From: Ottowia flava
Lineage (GTDB): Bacteria > Pseudomonadota > Gammaproteobacteria > Burkholderiales > Burkholderiaceae_C
Direction of reading: 5' to 3'
DNA: 64,000 nucleotides
Assembly (NCBI RefSeq): GCF_008017535.1
Contig: NZ_VRUA01000004.1
Span: 186,001 to 250,000 of the forward strand
Positions 28,439-37,804 of this stretch are shown here, in pieces. Every line of letters starts with the position of its first letter. The stretch's first letter is position 1. The position numbers and the translations under genes were made by a program. Under the pieces are notes generated by a model. That model was not told the DNA's origin. It did not search any database and saw only the letters and a program-made list of their open reading frames with translations.

Positions 28439-29731
28439 ATGAAACACACTTTTCCTGGTGCCACGCGCGCCTTGACCGTGCCCCTCGGCCTGCTGGTGGC
28501 CGCCATGTTCGCCGCCCTGCCTGCGCAGGCGCAGCCGGCGTCGCAACGCCCTGTCAGCCCTCAGCAACGCGCCACGGCGCAGCAAGTGGCGAGCGCGGGC
28601 GTGCCGCTGTCCGCGCTGGCGCGCAACGCGCCCGAGGAATACACGGTGCGCCGCGGCGACACGCTGTGGGGCATTTCCGGCAAATTCCTCAAGTCCGCCT
28701 GGCGCTGGCCTGAGCTGTGGGGCATGAACCTGCAGGACATCCGCAACCCGCACCTGATTTACCCCGGCCAGCAGCTCTATCTGGAGCGCGTGGGCGACCG
28801 CGCCTTCCTGCGCGCGCGCCGCGGCGGCGATGGTCAGGAAGGCAACACCGTGCGCGTGTCACCGCGCAACCGCGTCGAAATGCTGGGCAACGGGCCGCTG
28901 CCCACCCTGCAGCCGCACCTGATCGAGCCGTTCCTGACCGAGCCGCTGGTGGTGGATGACGACACATTCAAACGCGCGCCACGCATTGTTGCGCTGGCCG
29001 ACCGCGACCGCGTGCTGGTCGGCAAGGGCGACCGCGCCTACGTGCGCGGCCCCGCCGACGCACCGCTGCTGATGGCGCCCGGGCTGCCCACCGACTTTCG
29101 CGTGTTCCGCACGGCCAAGCCGCTCAAGGACCCGGTCTCGGGTGAGATTTTGGGCTACGAAGGCCAGTACGTCGGGCAGGCGCAACTGGCGCGCGGCGAG
29201 AGCGAGTCCGAGGAAGTGCTGGCGCCAAGCTACGACCAGCCGCGCACACCGGCCGCTGGCGAGCGCTTCTCCGAGCCACCTACCGCCGCAGATGCCCGCC
29301 GCAACCTGCTGCCGGTGCCCGCCACCGTCGACGTGGTCAGCAGCAAGGAGGAGATGCGCGCAGGCGACCGCCTGCTGCCCGAGCCACCGCGCGAATACCG
29401 CAACTACGTGCCGCACGCGCCCGACATGCCGGTGGACGCGCGCGTCGTCGCCATCTACGGCAACTCGGTGCGCTTTGCCGGCCAGAACCAGATTGTTGTG
29501 ATCAACAAGGGCCTGCGCGACGGTGTCGAGAATGGCCACGTGCTGTCGATGCTGTCGACCGGCCCTCACCTGGCCGACAAGACCGAGCGCGGGCGCACGC
29601 TGATGAAGCTGCCGGACGAACGCAACGGCGTGGCCATGGTGTTCCGCCCGTTCGACCGCGTGTCCTACGTGCTGGTGATGGAAGCCGCTACCCCGGTGCA
29701 GGTCGGCGACAAGCTGACCAACCCGCGCTGA
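28439..29731 (+). CDS. Secreted LysM-domain protein
   Basis: A 430-residue protein with a signal peptide (cleavage after ~'LPAQAQ'). A LysM peptidoglycan-binding domain lies at ~64-115: 'EEYTVRRGDTLWGISGKFLK', then 'LWGMNLQDIRNPHLIYPGQQLYL' (cited in short). The rest is a conserved but unnamed region with several beta segments. Proteins of this kind sit next to dprA in many betaproteobacteria. It probably binds the cell wall in the periplasm. The ATG at 28439 is chosen for the signal peptide. It is followed by dprA after 70 bases on the same strand. Confidence 0.9.
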   Translation: MKHTFPGATRALTVPLGLLVAAMFAALPAQAQPASQRPVSPQQRATAQQVASAGVPLSALARNAPEEYTVRRGDTLWGISGKFLKSAWRWPELWGMNLQDIRNPHLIYPGQQLYLERVGDRAFLRARRGGDGQEGNTVRVSPRNRVEMLGNGPLPTLQPHLIEPFLTEPLVVDDDTFKRAPRIVALADRDRVLVGKGDRAYVRGPADAPLLMAPGLPTDFRVFRTAKPLKDPVSGEILGYEGQYVGQAQLARGESESEEVLAPSYDQPRTPAAGERFSEPPTAADARRNLLPVPATVDVVSSKEEMRAGDRLLPEPPREYRNYVPHAPDMPVDARVVAIYGNSVRFAGQNQIVVINKGLRDGVENGHVLSMLSTGPHLADKTERGRTLMKLPDERNGVAMVFRPFDRVSYVLVMEAATPVQVGDKLTNPR

Positions 29732-29801
29732 CGAGCCTGCGCGCGCGGGCGCGCCTGCCTACCACTTTCGCCCGCGCACCGTCCTGCGAGCCTTTGCGCG
29801 C

Positions 29802-31010
29802 ATGAGCCCTGGAGAACTGTCCGCCTGGCTGCGCCTGACGCTGACACCGGGCGTCGGCAATGACGCGGCGCGCCGGCTGCTGGCCGCGTTCGGTCTGCCC
29901 GAAGCCGTGTTCGAGCAAAGCGACGCGGCACTCCGGCAAGTCGTCACCGCCGCGCAGGCACAGGCCCTGCACACCGAGCCCGACGGACTGGATCGCCTGC
30001 ACGGCGCCACGCTGGCATGGCTGACGGGCGGCGACGGTGAGCACGGCCGCCGCCAGGTCGTGACTCTGGGCGACTGCGCCTACCCCGTGAGCCTGCTGGC
30101 GATGGAGGATCCGCCCTTGCTGCTGTATCTGCAGGGGCAGACGCAGGCATTGGCAGGCGTGGCAAACCCTGCTGCAGGGCCACACAACATCCTGGGTTGG
30201 CCGGAACGCGCACTCGCCATTGTCGGCAGCCGCAATCCCACCCCGCAGGGCGCTGAAAACGCGCGTCAGTTTGCGCGCAACTTCAGCGCGGCGGGTATGA
30301 CCGTGGTTTCCGGCCTTGCCCTGGGCGTGGATGGCGCCGCTCACGAGGGCGCCCTGTCTGCCTGGCCTGAGGAGGGTCAGCCTTCTGGCCGGATCTGCAC
30401 CGTGGCCGTGGTTGGCACCGGCATCGACCGCGTCTATCCGGCACGGCACCACGCTCTGGCCCAACGCGTTGCCCGCCAAGGCCTGATCGTCAGCGAGTAC
30501 CCGGTGGGAACGCCACCGTTGCCACCGAACTTTCCCAAGCGCAACCGGCTGATCGCCGGCCTGTCTCAAGGCACGCTGGTGGTCGAAGCGGCGCTGCAGT
30601 CCGGTTCGCTGATCACCGCTCGGCTCGCATCCGAGCAGGGCAAGGAGGTGTTTGCCATTCCCGGCTCCATCCACAACCCGCAGTCGCGCGGCTGCCACGC
30701 GTTGATACGCCAAGGCGCCAAGCTGGTCGAAAACGCTCAGGATGTGCTGGAAGAGCTGCGTTGGCCAGCGCCTGCAGTTGCTATCAATAGAGAAGCTGAT
30801 CACGCAGACTCATCGGGGGCTGCAACCTCATTGCGCGCAGAAGATGAAATCTTGCGGGCGATGGGCAGCGACCCGGTTGGCCTGGACGCGCTGCAAGCGC
30901 GCACAGGCCTGCCTACACCCCAACTGCAAGCCCGCTTGCTCGAACTGGAACTGGCTGGCCATGTCGCCCGTCTCCCGGGCGGCTTGCTGCAGCGCATGGC
31001 GCTGGGCTGA
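29802..31010 (+). CDS. dprA: DNA-processing protein DprA (Smf)
   Basis: A 402-residue protein that loads RecA onto incoming single-stranded DNA during transformation. The N-terminal SAM-like helices come first, then the Rossmann fold with 'VGSRNPTPQG', 'SGLALGVDGAAHEGAL', 'VVGTGIDRVYPARH' and 'NFPKRNRLIAGLSQGTLVVE' (partly cited). A C-terminal winged helix (~345-402, 'LQARTGLPTPQLQARLLELEL') follows. The linker between fold and winged helix (residues ~326-344) is encoded by an in-frame copy of the window's dispersed repeat. The next gene is smg, the usual order. Confidence 0.95.
   Translation: MSPGELSAWLRLTLTPGVGNDAARRLLAAFGLPEAVFEQSDAALRQVVTAAQAQALHTEPDGLDRLHGATLAWLTGGDGEHGRRQVVTLGDCAYPVSLLAMEDPPLLLYLQGQTQALAGVANPAAGPHNILGWPERALAIVGSRNPTPQGAENARQFARNFSAAGMTVVSGLALGVDGAAHEGALSAWPEEGQPSGRICTVAVVGTGIDRVYPARHHALAQRVARQGLIVSEYPVGTPPLPPNFPKRNRLIAGLSQGTLVVEAALQSGSLITARLASEQGKEVFAIPGSIHNPQSRGCHALIRQGAKLVENAQDVLEELRWPAPAVAINREADHADSSGAATSLRAEDEILRAMGSDPVGLDALQARTGLPTPQLQARLLELELAGHVARLPGGLLQRMALG
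30780..30832 (+). repeat. Dispersed repeat copy in frame inside dprA
   Basis: The segment has TCAATAGAGAAGCTGATCAC, then GCAGACTCATCGGGGGCTG, then AACCTCATTG. This matches the sub-type with CATCAAG/GGGCTG in its right half. It is translated without a frame break as the inter-domain linker of DprA. Confidence 0.7.
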
Positions 31011-31100
31011 CGTCGAGCCGTGCCTCGGCCACCCTGTGGTGGCGTGGCAACGCTTCCATTTCGCGAGCGAGCTGCCACACGCATGGGCTATATTGGGCCC

Positions 31101-31589
31101 ATGTATGAAGTCCTCGCCTACGTCTACGAAACCTTCTGGGGCGGAGAGGACTGCCCGGGACGGGAACAACTCGGACGGCGCCTGAGCAACGCTGGTTTCG
31201 AACGTGAGGAAGTCCAATCCGCACTGGCTTGGCTTGACGGGCTAAACGTGGCGGCCCAGTCGCTGGCGGAAAGCCCGATCACAGGGGCCGACCTCTCTCT
31301 CGCGGACGCACGCCCAACCGATAGCCTGCGCATCTACACACCGCGCGAGTTGGCCCACCTGGGGCCCGACGGCATCGCCTGCCTGCACTTTCTCGAACGT
31401 GCAGGCGCACTGCCGTTGGAATTGCGAGAGCTCGTGATTGACCGCGCAATGGCTGTGTCGGAGTCCCCGCTAGAGCTGGACGAGCTGAAAGTCATCATCA
31501 TGATGGTGTATTGGCGCACCGGCGTCGAGCCGGATGTGCTCATCCTAGATGAGCTGTGCGACAACCCAAACAGGCGCCTGGCCCACTGA
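31101..31589 (+). CDS. smg: Smg family protein (DUF494)
   Basis: A 162-residue protein, close to E. coli Smg (157). 'MYEVLAYVYETFW' at the start, 'LSNAGFEREEVQSALAWLDGL' and the end 'VDRAMA...LKVIIMMVYW' type segments are conserved. The molecular role is not established; the gene is nearly always next to dprA. The ATG at 31101 is preferred; an in-frame ATG six codons upstream (31083) is possible. The usual next gene topA is not here, and an unrelated gene converges from the other strand. Confidence 0.93.
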   Translation: MYEVLAYVYETFWGGEDCPGREQLGRRLSNAGFEREEVQSALAWLDGLNVAAQSLAESPITGADLSLADARPTDSLRIYTPRELAHLGPDGIACLHFLERAGALPLELRELVIDRAMAVSESPLELDELKVIIMMVYWRTGVEPDVLILDELCDNPNRRLAH

Positions 31590-31668
31590 CACTCGTGCGG
31601 GCCTGAAGACGGTCAGGTGTTTGGATGGGCTCCTGCCGCGTGGCGCACTGGGCGCCAGACAGCTTGCA

Positions 31669-34167
31669 TCAGTGCAGCAGACGTTCCGGGTCGGCGTTGA
31701 GCTTGGCCAACGCCTCACGGGTGGCACGCACCGTGAGCGCTTCGTCCTCGATCGGCACGAGCAGGCCGGCCTGCAGGTAGGCGGCCATGCGTCGCGTCTG
31801 CACCAAATAGCTCTTGCCCACACCCGCGGAAAACAGGTGCAGCTGACCGCGCGCACTGCGCCACACGTACTGCACCTGCACCACGGCACCGTTCAACTCG
31901 AGCGAGAACCAGGCGCCCAACTCGAGCGCCCGCGCCCATTCCAGCATGCCGTCGCTGGGCAGCGAACCCCCGGCTGCAATGACCTCCAGCGCCGATTCGT
32001 CGACACCGAACATCAACTCGATCATGCCGGGGTCGAGCAGCAGATCGCCCTCGGGGTCATCGGTGACAACGTCTTCGAGGCCCGCCAGCCCACGCGCCAG
32101 ATCGTCCAGCTTTTCCTGCGGCAAGCCTTCGTCGCGTGACACAAAAGCCGCCATGACGGCGTCGTTGACCAGCTTAATGTGGCCGTCCTGCTCTTCCTCT
32201 GGCATGGCCAGCATGGTCATGCCGCCTCGCAAGGCCTGCAGCAGGCTGGACAGCTGTTGGACGACGCGCCGGCGCTCTTCCCGATCGGGCTTGGGGCTGA
32301 CCGCCCACAGCAGGTCGGCTGCCGCCTGCTTCAAGCTCAAGGTCTGCGCATGCTGCGCGCCATGCCGCACGGCGGCGAGCGCCAACACCTCCGACCAGAC
32401 GCGGAACAGGAATTCGCGCACCTCGTCGGCCACAGGCACCGGGTCCAGCATGCGGCGCAATTCAATGGTGTACTGGATTGAAAGGGCCTCCTTCTGCTCG
32501 ACCTGCTGAGCCAATGTGGCCGCTTGCTGGACAGCACCCGTGTCGGACAGCGAGCGTCCCAGGAATTTCTTGAACTCATCGAGCACCAGCTGGTAAACGC
32601 GTCGACCGGTTTCAGGGTATTGCTCAATGACCTGCACCACCCGCTTGACCTCACGCTCCAGCCGATTGCCGAGCACTTGCGAGCCATCGAAGCCCAGCAC
32701 GCATGCACCCATGCGGTCGATCAGCTGACGCGCCGGGTGCTGAATGGAAGCAAAGAAATCAGGCTCGGCCAGCGCCAGGCGCAGCACCGGAATCTGCAAG
32801 CGCGCAAACCAGACCCGGATCGACGCGGGTATGCGTTCTTCCGCCAGGATCGCCTGGAACATCAGAGCGACGATTTCAATGATGGCCTTCTCGCTGGGCT
32901 TCTCGGCCTTTTCCTTGAGATCCGATGCCCGCCGACGCAGTTGCGTCGCAACGCGCTCGACCTCCATCAGCGGTTGCGTGACACTGCCGCCAGGCGCGCC
33001 AGGTCGGCTGACCCACTCCGTCGTGGCAAAAGGCGTCACCTGCTCGCCGAGGGCACGCGCTAAACGCGGGGAGGGTGCCCCAACCGCCGCAGTCTCGTCA
33101 AAATCGGCGACGCGGTCCGAAATCAGGCGGCGCAACTGACCGAGCACACCCTGGGCCCGCTGCCGGACCCGCGCCATCGGCGTGACGCCGGTCATCATGC
33201 GGGTTTCCTGCGACGCGCGCGCCAAAGCTGAAGCCTGCACGGTAGGGGTCTGAGTCGCTGGACCTGCCGCGCCGGACGACCGCGCCTGACCTGGCGAATG
33301 ATTTGCAGCGATGGGCGCGCCGTACCAACTCGCCGTCGGCACTCCAGCGCTGCGCGCCGTTGCCTGATGGCCAAAATCGGAAGGGACAGGCGCTCGGCCA
33401 GCGACCGGTCCATCACCGGCGTACCCTTGCATAGCGCCGGAATAGCCACGGCCACTCTGCGCCACTGGCGCGCCACCAGCGCCCGCTGGCCCACCCTCGC
33501 CGCCGTCATCTTCTGACCTTCGCACGCGCGACTTCATGTCGATCTCGGCCATCACGCCCTGGTCGACCAAAAATTCGTTGGCTTGTCGATAAGCCTGCGC
33601 CATGCTGGCGCAGAGCAACTCGTTGACCGGCGCCTGAATCAGGCCCCACATGGGCCGCGTCAACCCGCAGCCGGTCCAGGCCTGCACCAGAATCTGGGCC
33701 AGCGTCTCCGGCGGAAAGACTTCATGCCGACCCCACTCGCTGACGCGTTCGAGCCGTTGCACCCGTATCCGCAGGTCGTTGAGGTCACTGCCGGCAGCCT
33801 CGATGACTGCAGAAGCCAGTCGGGACGCGATGATCTTGCGCTCGACAACCTCATCGTCCACCAGGCCCAGAGCACCTACACCGCTGTGACTCCCCGCGTC
33901 CCGCACACGCCCCAGCGTGGCCTGCCATTGCTGGCGAGATTGGGCGACCCAGTGATCGTGTTCGCGGCGGAAAGCTGCAACCGTATCCAGCGCGAGCCGA
34001 GACTCAGCGACGCTGCCGAAACGCCCCGCAGTCGTCAGCGACGACAAGTGGAGTTGGACCTTGCTCCCCAAGGCCAGCAGCGCCCGATCCATGTCGAGCA
34101 CAAAACGCTCGCGCGCTTGCTGCGCAAGTCGGTGCGGCGTGGCGGAGGATTGGCGCGGTGTGACCAT
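31669..34167 (-). CDS. DUF1631-family protein
   Basis: An 832-residue protein matching the DUF1631 family of beta- and gammaproteobacteria. Recognisable segments are the helical N terminus 'ARERFVLDMDRALLALGSKV', the central 'AIIEIVALMFQAILAEERIPASIRVWFARLQIPVLRLAL' (cited in part), 'FASIQHPARQLIDRMG' and the C-terminal PilZ-like 'LELGAWFSLELNGAVVQVQYVWRSARGQLHLF'-type region. A Gly/Ser/Ala-rich linker lies at ~225-320. It is soluble and probably cytoplasmic, with no signal peptide. The C-terminal part could sense cyclic-di-GMP-like ligands, but this is speculation. It is the last gene on this strand after secF; a 67-base gap separates them. Confidence 0.85.
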   Translation of the reverse strand: MVTPRQSSATPHRLAQQARERFVLDMDRALLALGSKVQLHLSSLTTAGRFGSVAESRLALDTVAAFRREHDHWVAQSRQQWQATLGRVRDAGSHSGVGALGLVDDEVVERKIIASRLASAVIEAAGSDLNDLRIRVQRLERVSEWGRHEVFPPETLAQILVQAWTGCGLTRPMWGLIQAPVNELLCASMAQAYRQANEFLVDQGVMAEIDMKSRVRRSEDDGGEGGPAGAGGAPVAQSGRGYSGAMQGYAGDGPVAGRAPVPSDFGHQATARSAGVPTASWYGAPIAANHSPGQARSSGAAGPATQTPTVQASALARASQETRMMTGVTPMARVRQRAQGVLGQLRRLISDRVADFDETAAVGAPSPRLARALGEQVTPFATTEWVSRPGAPGGSVTQPLMEVERVATQLRRRASDLKEKAEKPSEKAIIEIVALMFQAILAEERIPASIRVWFARLQIPVLRLALAEPDFFASIQHPARQLIDRMGACVLGFDGSQVLGNRLEREVKRVVQVIEQYPETGRRVYQLVLDEFKKFLGRSLSDTGAVQQAATLAQQVEQKEALSIQYTIELRRMLDPVPVADEVREFLFRVWSEVLALAAVRHGAQHAQTLSLKQAAADLLWAVSPKPDREERRRVVQQLSSLLQALRGGMTMLAMPEEEQDGHIKLVNDAVMAAFVSRDEGLPQEKLDDLARGLAGLEDVVTDDPEGDLLLDPGMIELMFGVDESALEVIAAGGSLPSDGMLEWARALELGAWFSLELNGAVVQVQYVWRSARGQLHLFSAGVGKSYLVQTRRMAAYLQAGLLVPIEDEALTVRATREALAKLNADPERLLH

Positions 34168-34234
34168 GCACTGTCGGGGCGAATGCGGCTCAGTATCGCA
34201 TGGCCACCGCGGGTGGCCTCAGGGCGCAACGCAG

Positions 34235-35185
34235 CTATACCACAGCGCCTGCGTTCGGATCGTTGGGGTCGCCTTCCTTGCGGCCAGGCTTGATCAGGTC
34301 TTCGCGCTTGACACCCAGCCACATGGCAATGGCAGCCGCCACGAACACCGAAGAATAGATGCCGAAAAGAATGCCGATCGTCAGCGCCATCGCGAAGTAG
34401 TGCAGCGTATCGCCACCGAACCACAGCATCGACAGCACCATGGCCTGGGTAGACGCGTGCGTGATGATGGTTCGGCTGATCGTCGACGTGATGGCGTGGT
34501 CGATCACCTGCACCGGCGTCATCTTACGGTAACGCCTGAACGATTCGCGAATCCGGTCAAAGATAACCACCGACTCGTTCACCGAGTAACCGAGCACGGC
34601 CAAGACCGCCGCCAACACGGCCAGTGAGAACTCCCACTGAAAAAAGGCAAAAAAGCCCAGAATGATCACAACGTCGTGCAGGTTGGCAATGGCTCCCGCC
34701 ACGGCGTACTTCCACTCGAACCGGATCGACAAATAGATCAGGATACCCACGACCACAAAGGCGAGCGCCTTAAGTCCGTCGGCGGCCAGTTCCTGCCCCA
34801 CCTGCGGCCCCACGAACTCGGTTCGCCGCATCTGCACCGTGGGCTCGTCCGCCCGCAATGCCTTCATCACCTGCTCACTGACCTGCGCCGAAGACTCACC
34901 CTGCCGAACCGGCAGGCGAATCATGACGTCGCGCGAGGTCCCGAAGTTCTGCACCTGGACATCGGCGTAGCCCAGTCCGCCCAGCGCGTTGCGCACCTTG
35001 GTCAGGTCGGCGGTTTGCTGGTAGCTGACTTCCATCACCGTTCCACCGGTGAATTCCACCGACAGATGCAGGCCGCGCGTGACCAGAAAGAACACGGCAA
35101 GGACAAATGTGATGATCGAGATCGCGTTGAGGATCAACGCGTGCTTCATGAACGGGATGTCGCGCCGGATGCGGAAAAATTCCAT
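34235..35185 (-). CDS. secF: Protein translocase subunit SecF
   Basis: A 316-residue inner-membrane protein. Six membrane segments flank the periplasmic P1-like loop that begins 'HLSVEFTGGTVMEVSY'. 'VVIFDRIRE' and 'SINRTIITH'-type motifs ('TISRTIITHAS' here) are diagnostic. SecF and SecD use the proton gradient to pull exported proteins through SecYEG. It follows secD by 35 bases in the yajC-secD-secF operon. Confidence 0.97.
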   Translation of the reverse strand: MEFFRIRRDIPFMKHALILNAISIITFVLAVFFLVTRGLHLSVEFTGGTVMEVSYQQTADLTKVRNALGGLGYADVQVQNFGTSRDVMIRLPVRQGESSAQVSEQVMKALRADEPTVQMRRTEFVGPQVGQELAADGLKALAFVVVGILIYLSIRFEWKYAVAGAIANLHDVVIILGFFAFFQWEFSLAVLAAVLAVLGYSVNESVVIFDRIRESFRRYRKMTPVQVIDHAITSTISRTIITHASTQAMVLSMLWFGGDTLHYFAMALTIGILFGIYSSVFVAAAIAMWLGVKREDLIKPGRKEGDPNDPNAGAVV

Positions 35186-35220
35186 GGCTCAGCTTCTCCT
35201 AGGCAGTCTGGGGGCGCAGA

Positions 35221-37110
35221 TCAAAGGGCTTCGTCGGCAGGACCGCCGCGTTGGTAGCCCTCTTCAGGCCGCCACACCGTACCGACCGACAGATTCTTGA
35301 GCTTCTTCTTGCGCCCGTACCAGAAGTTGACCAAGCCACGAGAGAAGAACACGGACGAGAACATCGAGGTCAATAGTCCCAGACAGTGCACCACCGCAAA
35401 GCCGCGTACCGGGCCTGAACCAAAGGCCAGCAGTGCAATACCGACGATAAGTGAGGTAACGTTTGAGTCCAGGATCGTCGCCCATGCACGGTCGTAACCG
35501 GCATGGATCGCCGCCTGCGGCGAGGCGCCCGCGCGCAATTCTTCCCGCACACGTTCGTTGATCAGCACGTTGGCGTCGATCGCCATGCCGATGGCCAGCG
35601 CCATGGCCGCCATACCAGGCAGCGTCAGCGTCGCCTGCATCATCGACAGGATGGCAACCAGCAGCAGCAGGTTGAAGGCCAGCGCGACGCTGGAGAACAC
35701 CCCGAACAGCCCGTAGTACACGCACATGAACAGGCAGATCACGATGAAGCCGCCCACCACACTGTGAAAGCCCTTGGTGATGTTCTCGGCGCCCAGGCTG
35801 GGGCCGATGGTGCGCTCTTCAATGATCTCCATGGGGGCGGCCAGCGAACCGGCGCGCAGCAACAGTGCCAGGTCGTTCGCTTCGACCACGCTCATCGAAC
35901 CCGAAATCTGGAAGCGGTTGCCCAGTTCGGCCTGAATGACGGGTGCCGTCAGCGCCTCGCCCTTGCCCTTTTCGAACAAGATGATGGCCATGCGCTTCTT
36001 CAGGTTCTCGCGGCTGACGTCGCGCATGATGCGGCCGCCCTGCGCGTTGACCGTCAGGTCGACCTTGGGCTGCTGCGTCTGCGAATCGAAGCCGGGCTGC
36101 GCGTCCGTCAGGCTCTCGCCGGTCAGAATGACCTGGCGCTTGACGATCACAGGCTGGCCGTCGCGCAGCAGGAATTTCTCCGAGCCGAACGGCACCGTCC
36201 CGTTGCTCATCTCTGCGGCACGGCCTTCGGCGCTTTCGTCCACCAGACGCATCTCCAGCGTGGCGGTTCGGCCCAGAATGTCCTTGGCCTTGGCTGTGTC
36301 CTGAACGCCCGGCAACTGCACCACGACACGGTCGGCACCCTGCTGCTGGATGACCGGCTCGGCCACACCCAGTTCATTCACCCGGTTGTGCAGCGTGGTG
36401 ATGTTCTGCTTGACGGCGTCGCTCTGCACCTTCTGCAGCGCCTGGGGCTTGAAGCTGGCAACCAGCTTCGGCTCCGTGCCTTGCACTTCTTCGACCTGCA
36501 GGTCAGGCACCTGATCAGTGACCACCCTGCGTGCGGCTTCCAGCGTTGCCGCATCGCGCGCGCGGATCTCGATGTTGTTGCCCTCACGGCTGATGCCTCC
36601 ATGCCGCACATCCTTCTCGCGCAAAGCCAGACGAATGTCGTTCGACAAGGTGTCCAGCCGCTTGGTGATGGCCGCGCGCATGTCCACCTGCAGCATGAAG
36701 TGCACGCCACCGCGCAGGTCCAGCCCCAGGTACATCGGCTTGGCGTTGATGGCGGCCAGCCAGGCCGGCGAACGAGACACCAGGTTCAGCGCCACCACGT
36801 AGGCAGGGTCGGTCGCGTCAGGATTGACGGCATGTTCGATCGCATCCTTGGCCTTGAGCTGGTCGTCCGTCGTGTCGAATCGGGCCAGCACCGAAGTGCC
36901 TTCCAGCGCCAATTGGTTCGGCGCCAGGTTGACCGCCTTCAGCGCCTCTTCCACGCGTGCAAGCGTGCCGCTGTCCACCTTGGCCGTCACTTTGCCGGCC
37001 GACACCTGCACCGCTGGCGCCTCGCCAAAGAAGTTGGGCAAGGTGTAGAGCACCGCCACCACAAAGGTGATGGCGATGATCACGTACTTCCAGATGGGGT
37101 AGCGGTTCAT
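35221..37110 (-). CDS. secD: Protein translocase subunit SecD
   Basis: A 629-residue partner of SecF. It opens with a membrane segment ('WKYVIIAITFVVAVLYTLPNFFG', cited in short), then the long periplasmic domain with 'LGLDLRGGVHFMLQVD', and ends with five membrane segments carrying 'GMAIDANVLINERVREEL', the proton-relay aspartate region. 'TLEMRLVDE' is the P1 head signature. The length is as expected. It lies between yajC (88-base gap) and secF. Confidence 0.97.
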   Translation of the reverse strand: MNRYPIWKYVIIAITFVVAVLYTLPNFFGEAPAVQVSAGKVTAKVDSGTLARVEEALKAVNLAPNQLALEGTSVLARFDTTDDQLKAKDAIEHAVNPDATDPAYVVALNLVSRSPAWLAAINAKPMYLGLDLRGGVHFMLQVDMRAAITKRLDTLSNDIRLALREKDVRHGGISREGNNIEIRARDAATLEAARRVVTDQVPDLQVEEVQGTEPKLVASFKPQALQKVQSDAVKQNITTLHNRVNELGVAEPVIQQQGADRVVVQLPGVQDTAKAKDILGRTATLEMRLVDESAEGRAAEMSNGTVPFGSEKFLLRDGQPVIVKRQVILTGESLTDAQPGFDSQTQQPKVDLTVNAQGGRIMRDVSRENLKKRMAIILFEKGKGEALTAPVIQAELGNRFQISGSMSVVEANDLALLLRAGSLAAPMEIIEERTIGPSLGAENITKGFHSVVGGFIVICLFMCVYYGLFGVFSSVALAFNLLLLVAILSMMQATLTLPGMAAMALAIGMAIDANVLINERVREELRAGASPQAAIHAGYDRAWATILDSNVTSLIVGIALLAFGSGPVRGFAVVHCLGLLTSMFSSVFFSRGLVNFWYGRKKKLKNLSVGTVWRPEEGYQRGGPADEAL

Positions 37111-37198
37111 GGTGCAAAAAATTGGGGGATTGCGCCGACCGGCGCGACGGGCTGGGCGCGAGGCCGCTCAGGCCCTGCCCGCATTGCGATTCGTTTGC

Positions 37199-37531
37199 TT
37201 ACTTGATGGTTCCCTTGGGCAGCACCTGCACGACGGCACTGCGCTGCATCTGGATCTCGACGCCGCTGGCCACCTGCAGGCCGATGTGGCTATCGGAAAT
37301 CGATGCCACTTTCCCCAGCATGCCCCCGGCGGTGACCACCTCGTCACCCTTGGCCAGCGCGTCGATCATCGCGCGGTGTTCCTTCTGTTTCTTCATTTGC
37401 GGGCGAATCATGATGAAGTACAGCACCACGAACATCAGCACCAGCGGCGCCATGCTCATGAGCGAGGAAGTCATGTCGCCACCTGCAGCGGCTGCGGGGG
37501 CGGTCTGGGCAAAAGCGTTGGAGATGAACAT
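37199..37531 (-). CDS. yajC: Preprotein translocase accessory subunit YajC
   Basis: A 110-residue protein with an Ala-rich N terminus, one membrane segment ('MAPLVLMFVVLYFIMIRPQMK', cited up to 20 residues as MAPLVLMFVVLYFIMIRPQM) and the basic cytoplasmic part 'KKQKEHRAMIDALAKGDEVV' followed by 'GGMLGKVASI'. It belongs to the SecDF-YajC complex. tgt and queA, common upstream neighbours, are not here. Confidence 0.96.
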   Translation of the reverse strand: MFISNAFAQTAPAAAAGGDMTSSLMSMAPLVLMFVVLYFIMIRPQMKKQKEHRAMIDALAKGDEVVTAGGMLGKVASISDSHIGLQVASGVEIQMQRSAVVQVLPKGTIK

Positions 37532-37619
37532 CGGCGGACTCCTGAAGGTCGATGATGCGCAAGCGCGGCGCGAAGGCCGGATGCCGGGCGGCGCAAAGCC
37601 CAGCCCGTGCGCGAGATAA

Positions 37620-37636
37620 CCGCATATTGTATGCGG
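37620..37636. promoter_or_regulatory. Palindrome in the yajC upstream region, overlapping a possible -10
   Basis: A perfect inverted repeat CCGCATA-TTG-TATGCGG, AT-rich in GC-rich surroundings, about 90 bases before yajC. The minus strand contains TACAAT, a plausible -10 element, inside it; the -35 is weak. It could be an operator or a small hairpin. Confidence 0.4.
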
Positions 37637-37716
37637 CTGTGCAGGTGGTCCAGTGACCCGCGTGGACAGGCAGTTCGCCCATGAACGTCGACCACTGTAG
37701 CCGGCGTTTTGCTTCG

Positions 37717-37766
37717 TTATTGATAGCTGTACGCGCTCACCCCATAAGCGCCAAGGCCGGATTTCT
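37717..37766 (+). repeat. Dispersed repeat copy
   Basis: It reads TTATTGATAGCTGTACGCGC, then CCCCATAAGCGCC, then AAGGCCGGATTTC. It is the sub-type with ATAAGCGC and is fused at its right end to a long hairpin. Confidence 0.82.
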
Positions 37767-37784
37767 CTCGAAATCCGGCCTTGG
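37751..37784 (-). terminator. 14-bp hairpin after the indolepyruvate oxidoreductase gene
   Basis: Perfect arms CCAAGGCCGGATTT and AAATCCGGCCTTGG with a 6-base loop, 20 bases beyond the oxidoreductase stop codon at 37805. On the gene's strand no T-run follows; on the plus strand CCTTTT follows. It may stabilise or end the mRNA. One arm is the tail of a dispersed repeat. Confidence 0.55.
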
Positions 37785-37804
37785 CCTTTTGCAAATGCCC
37801 GCCG

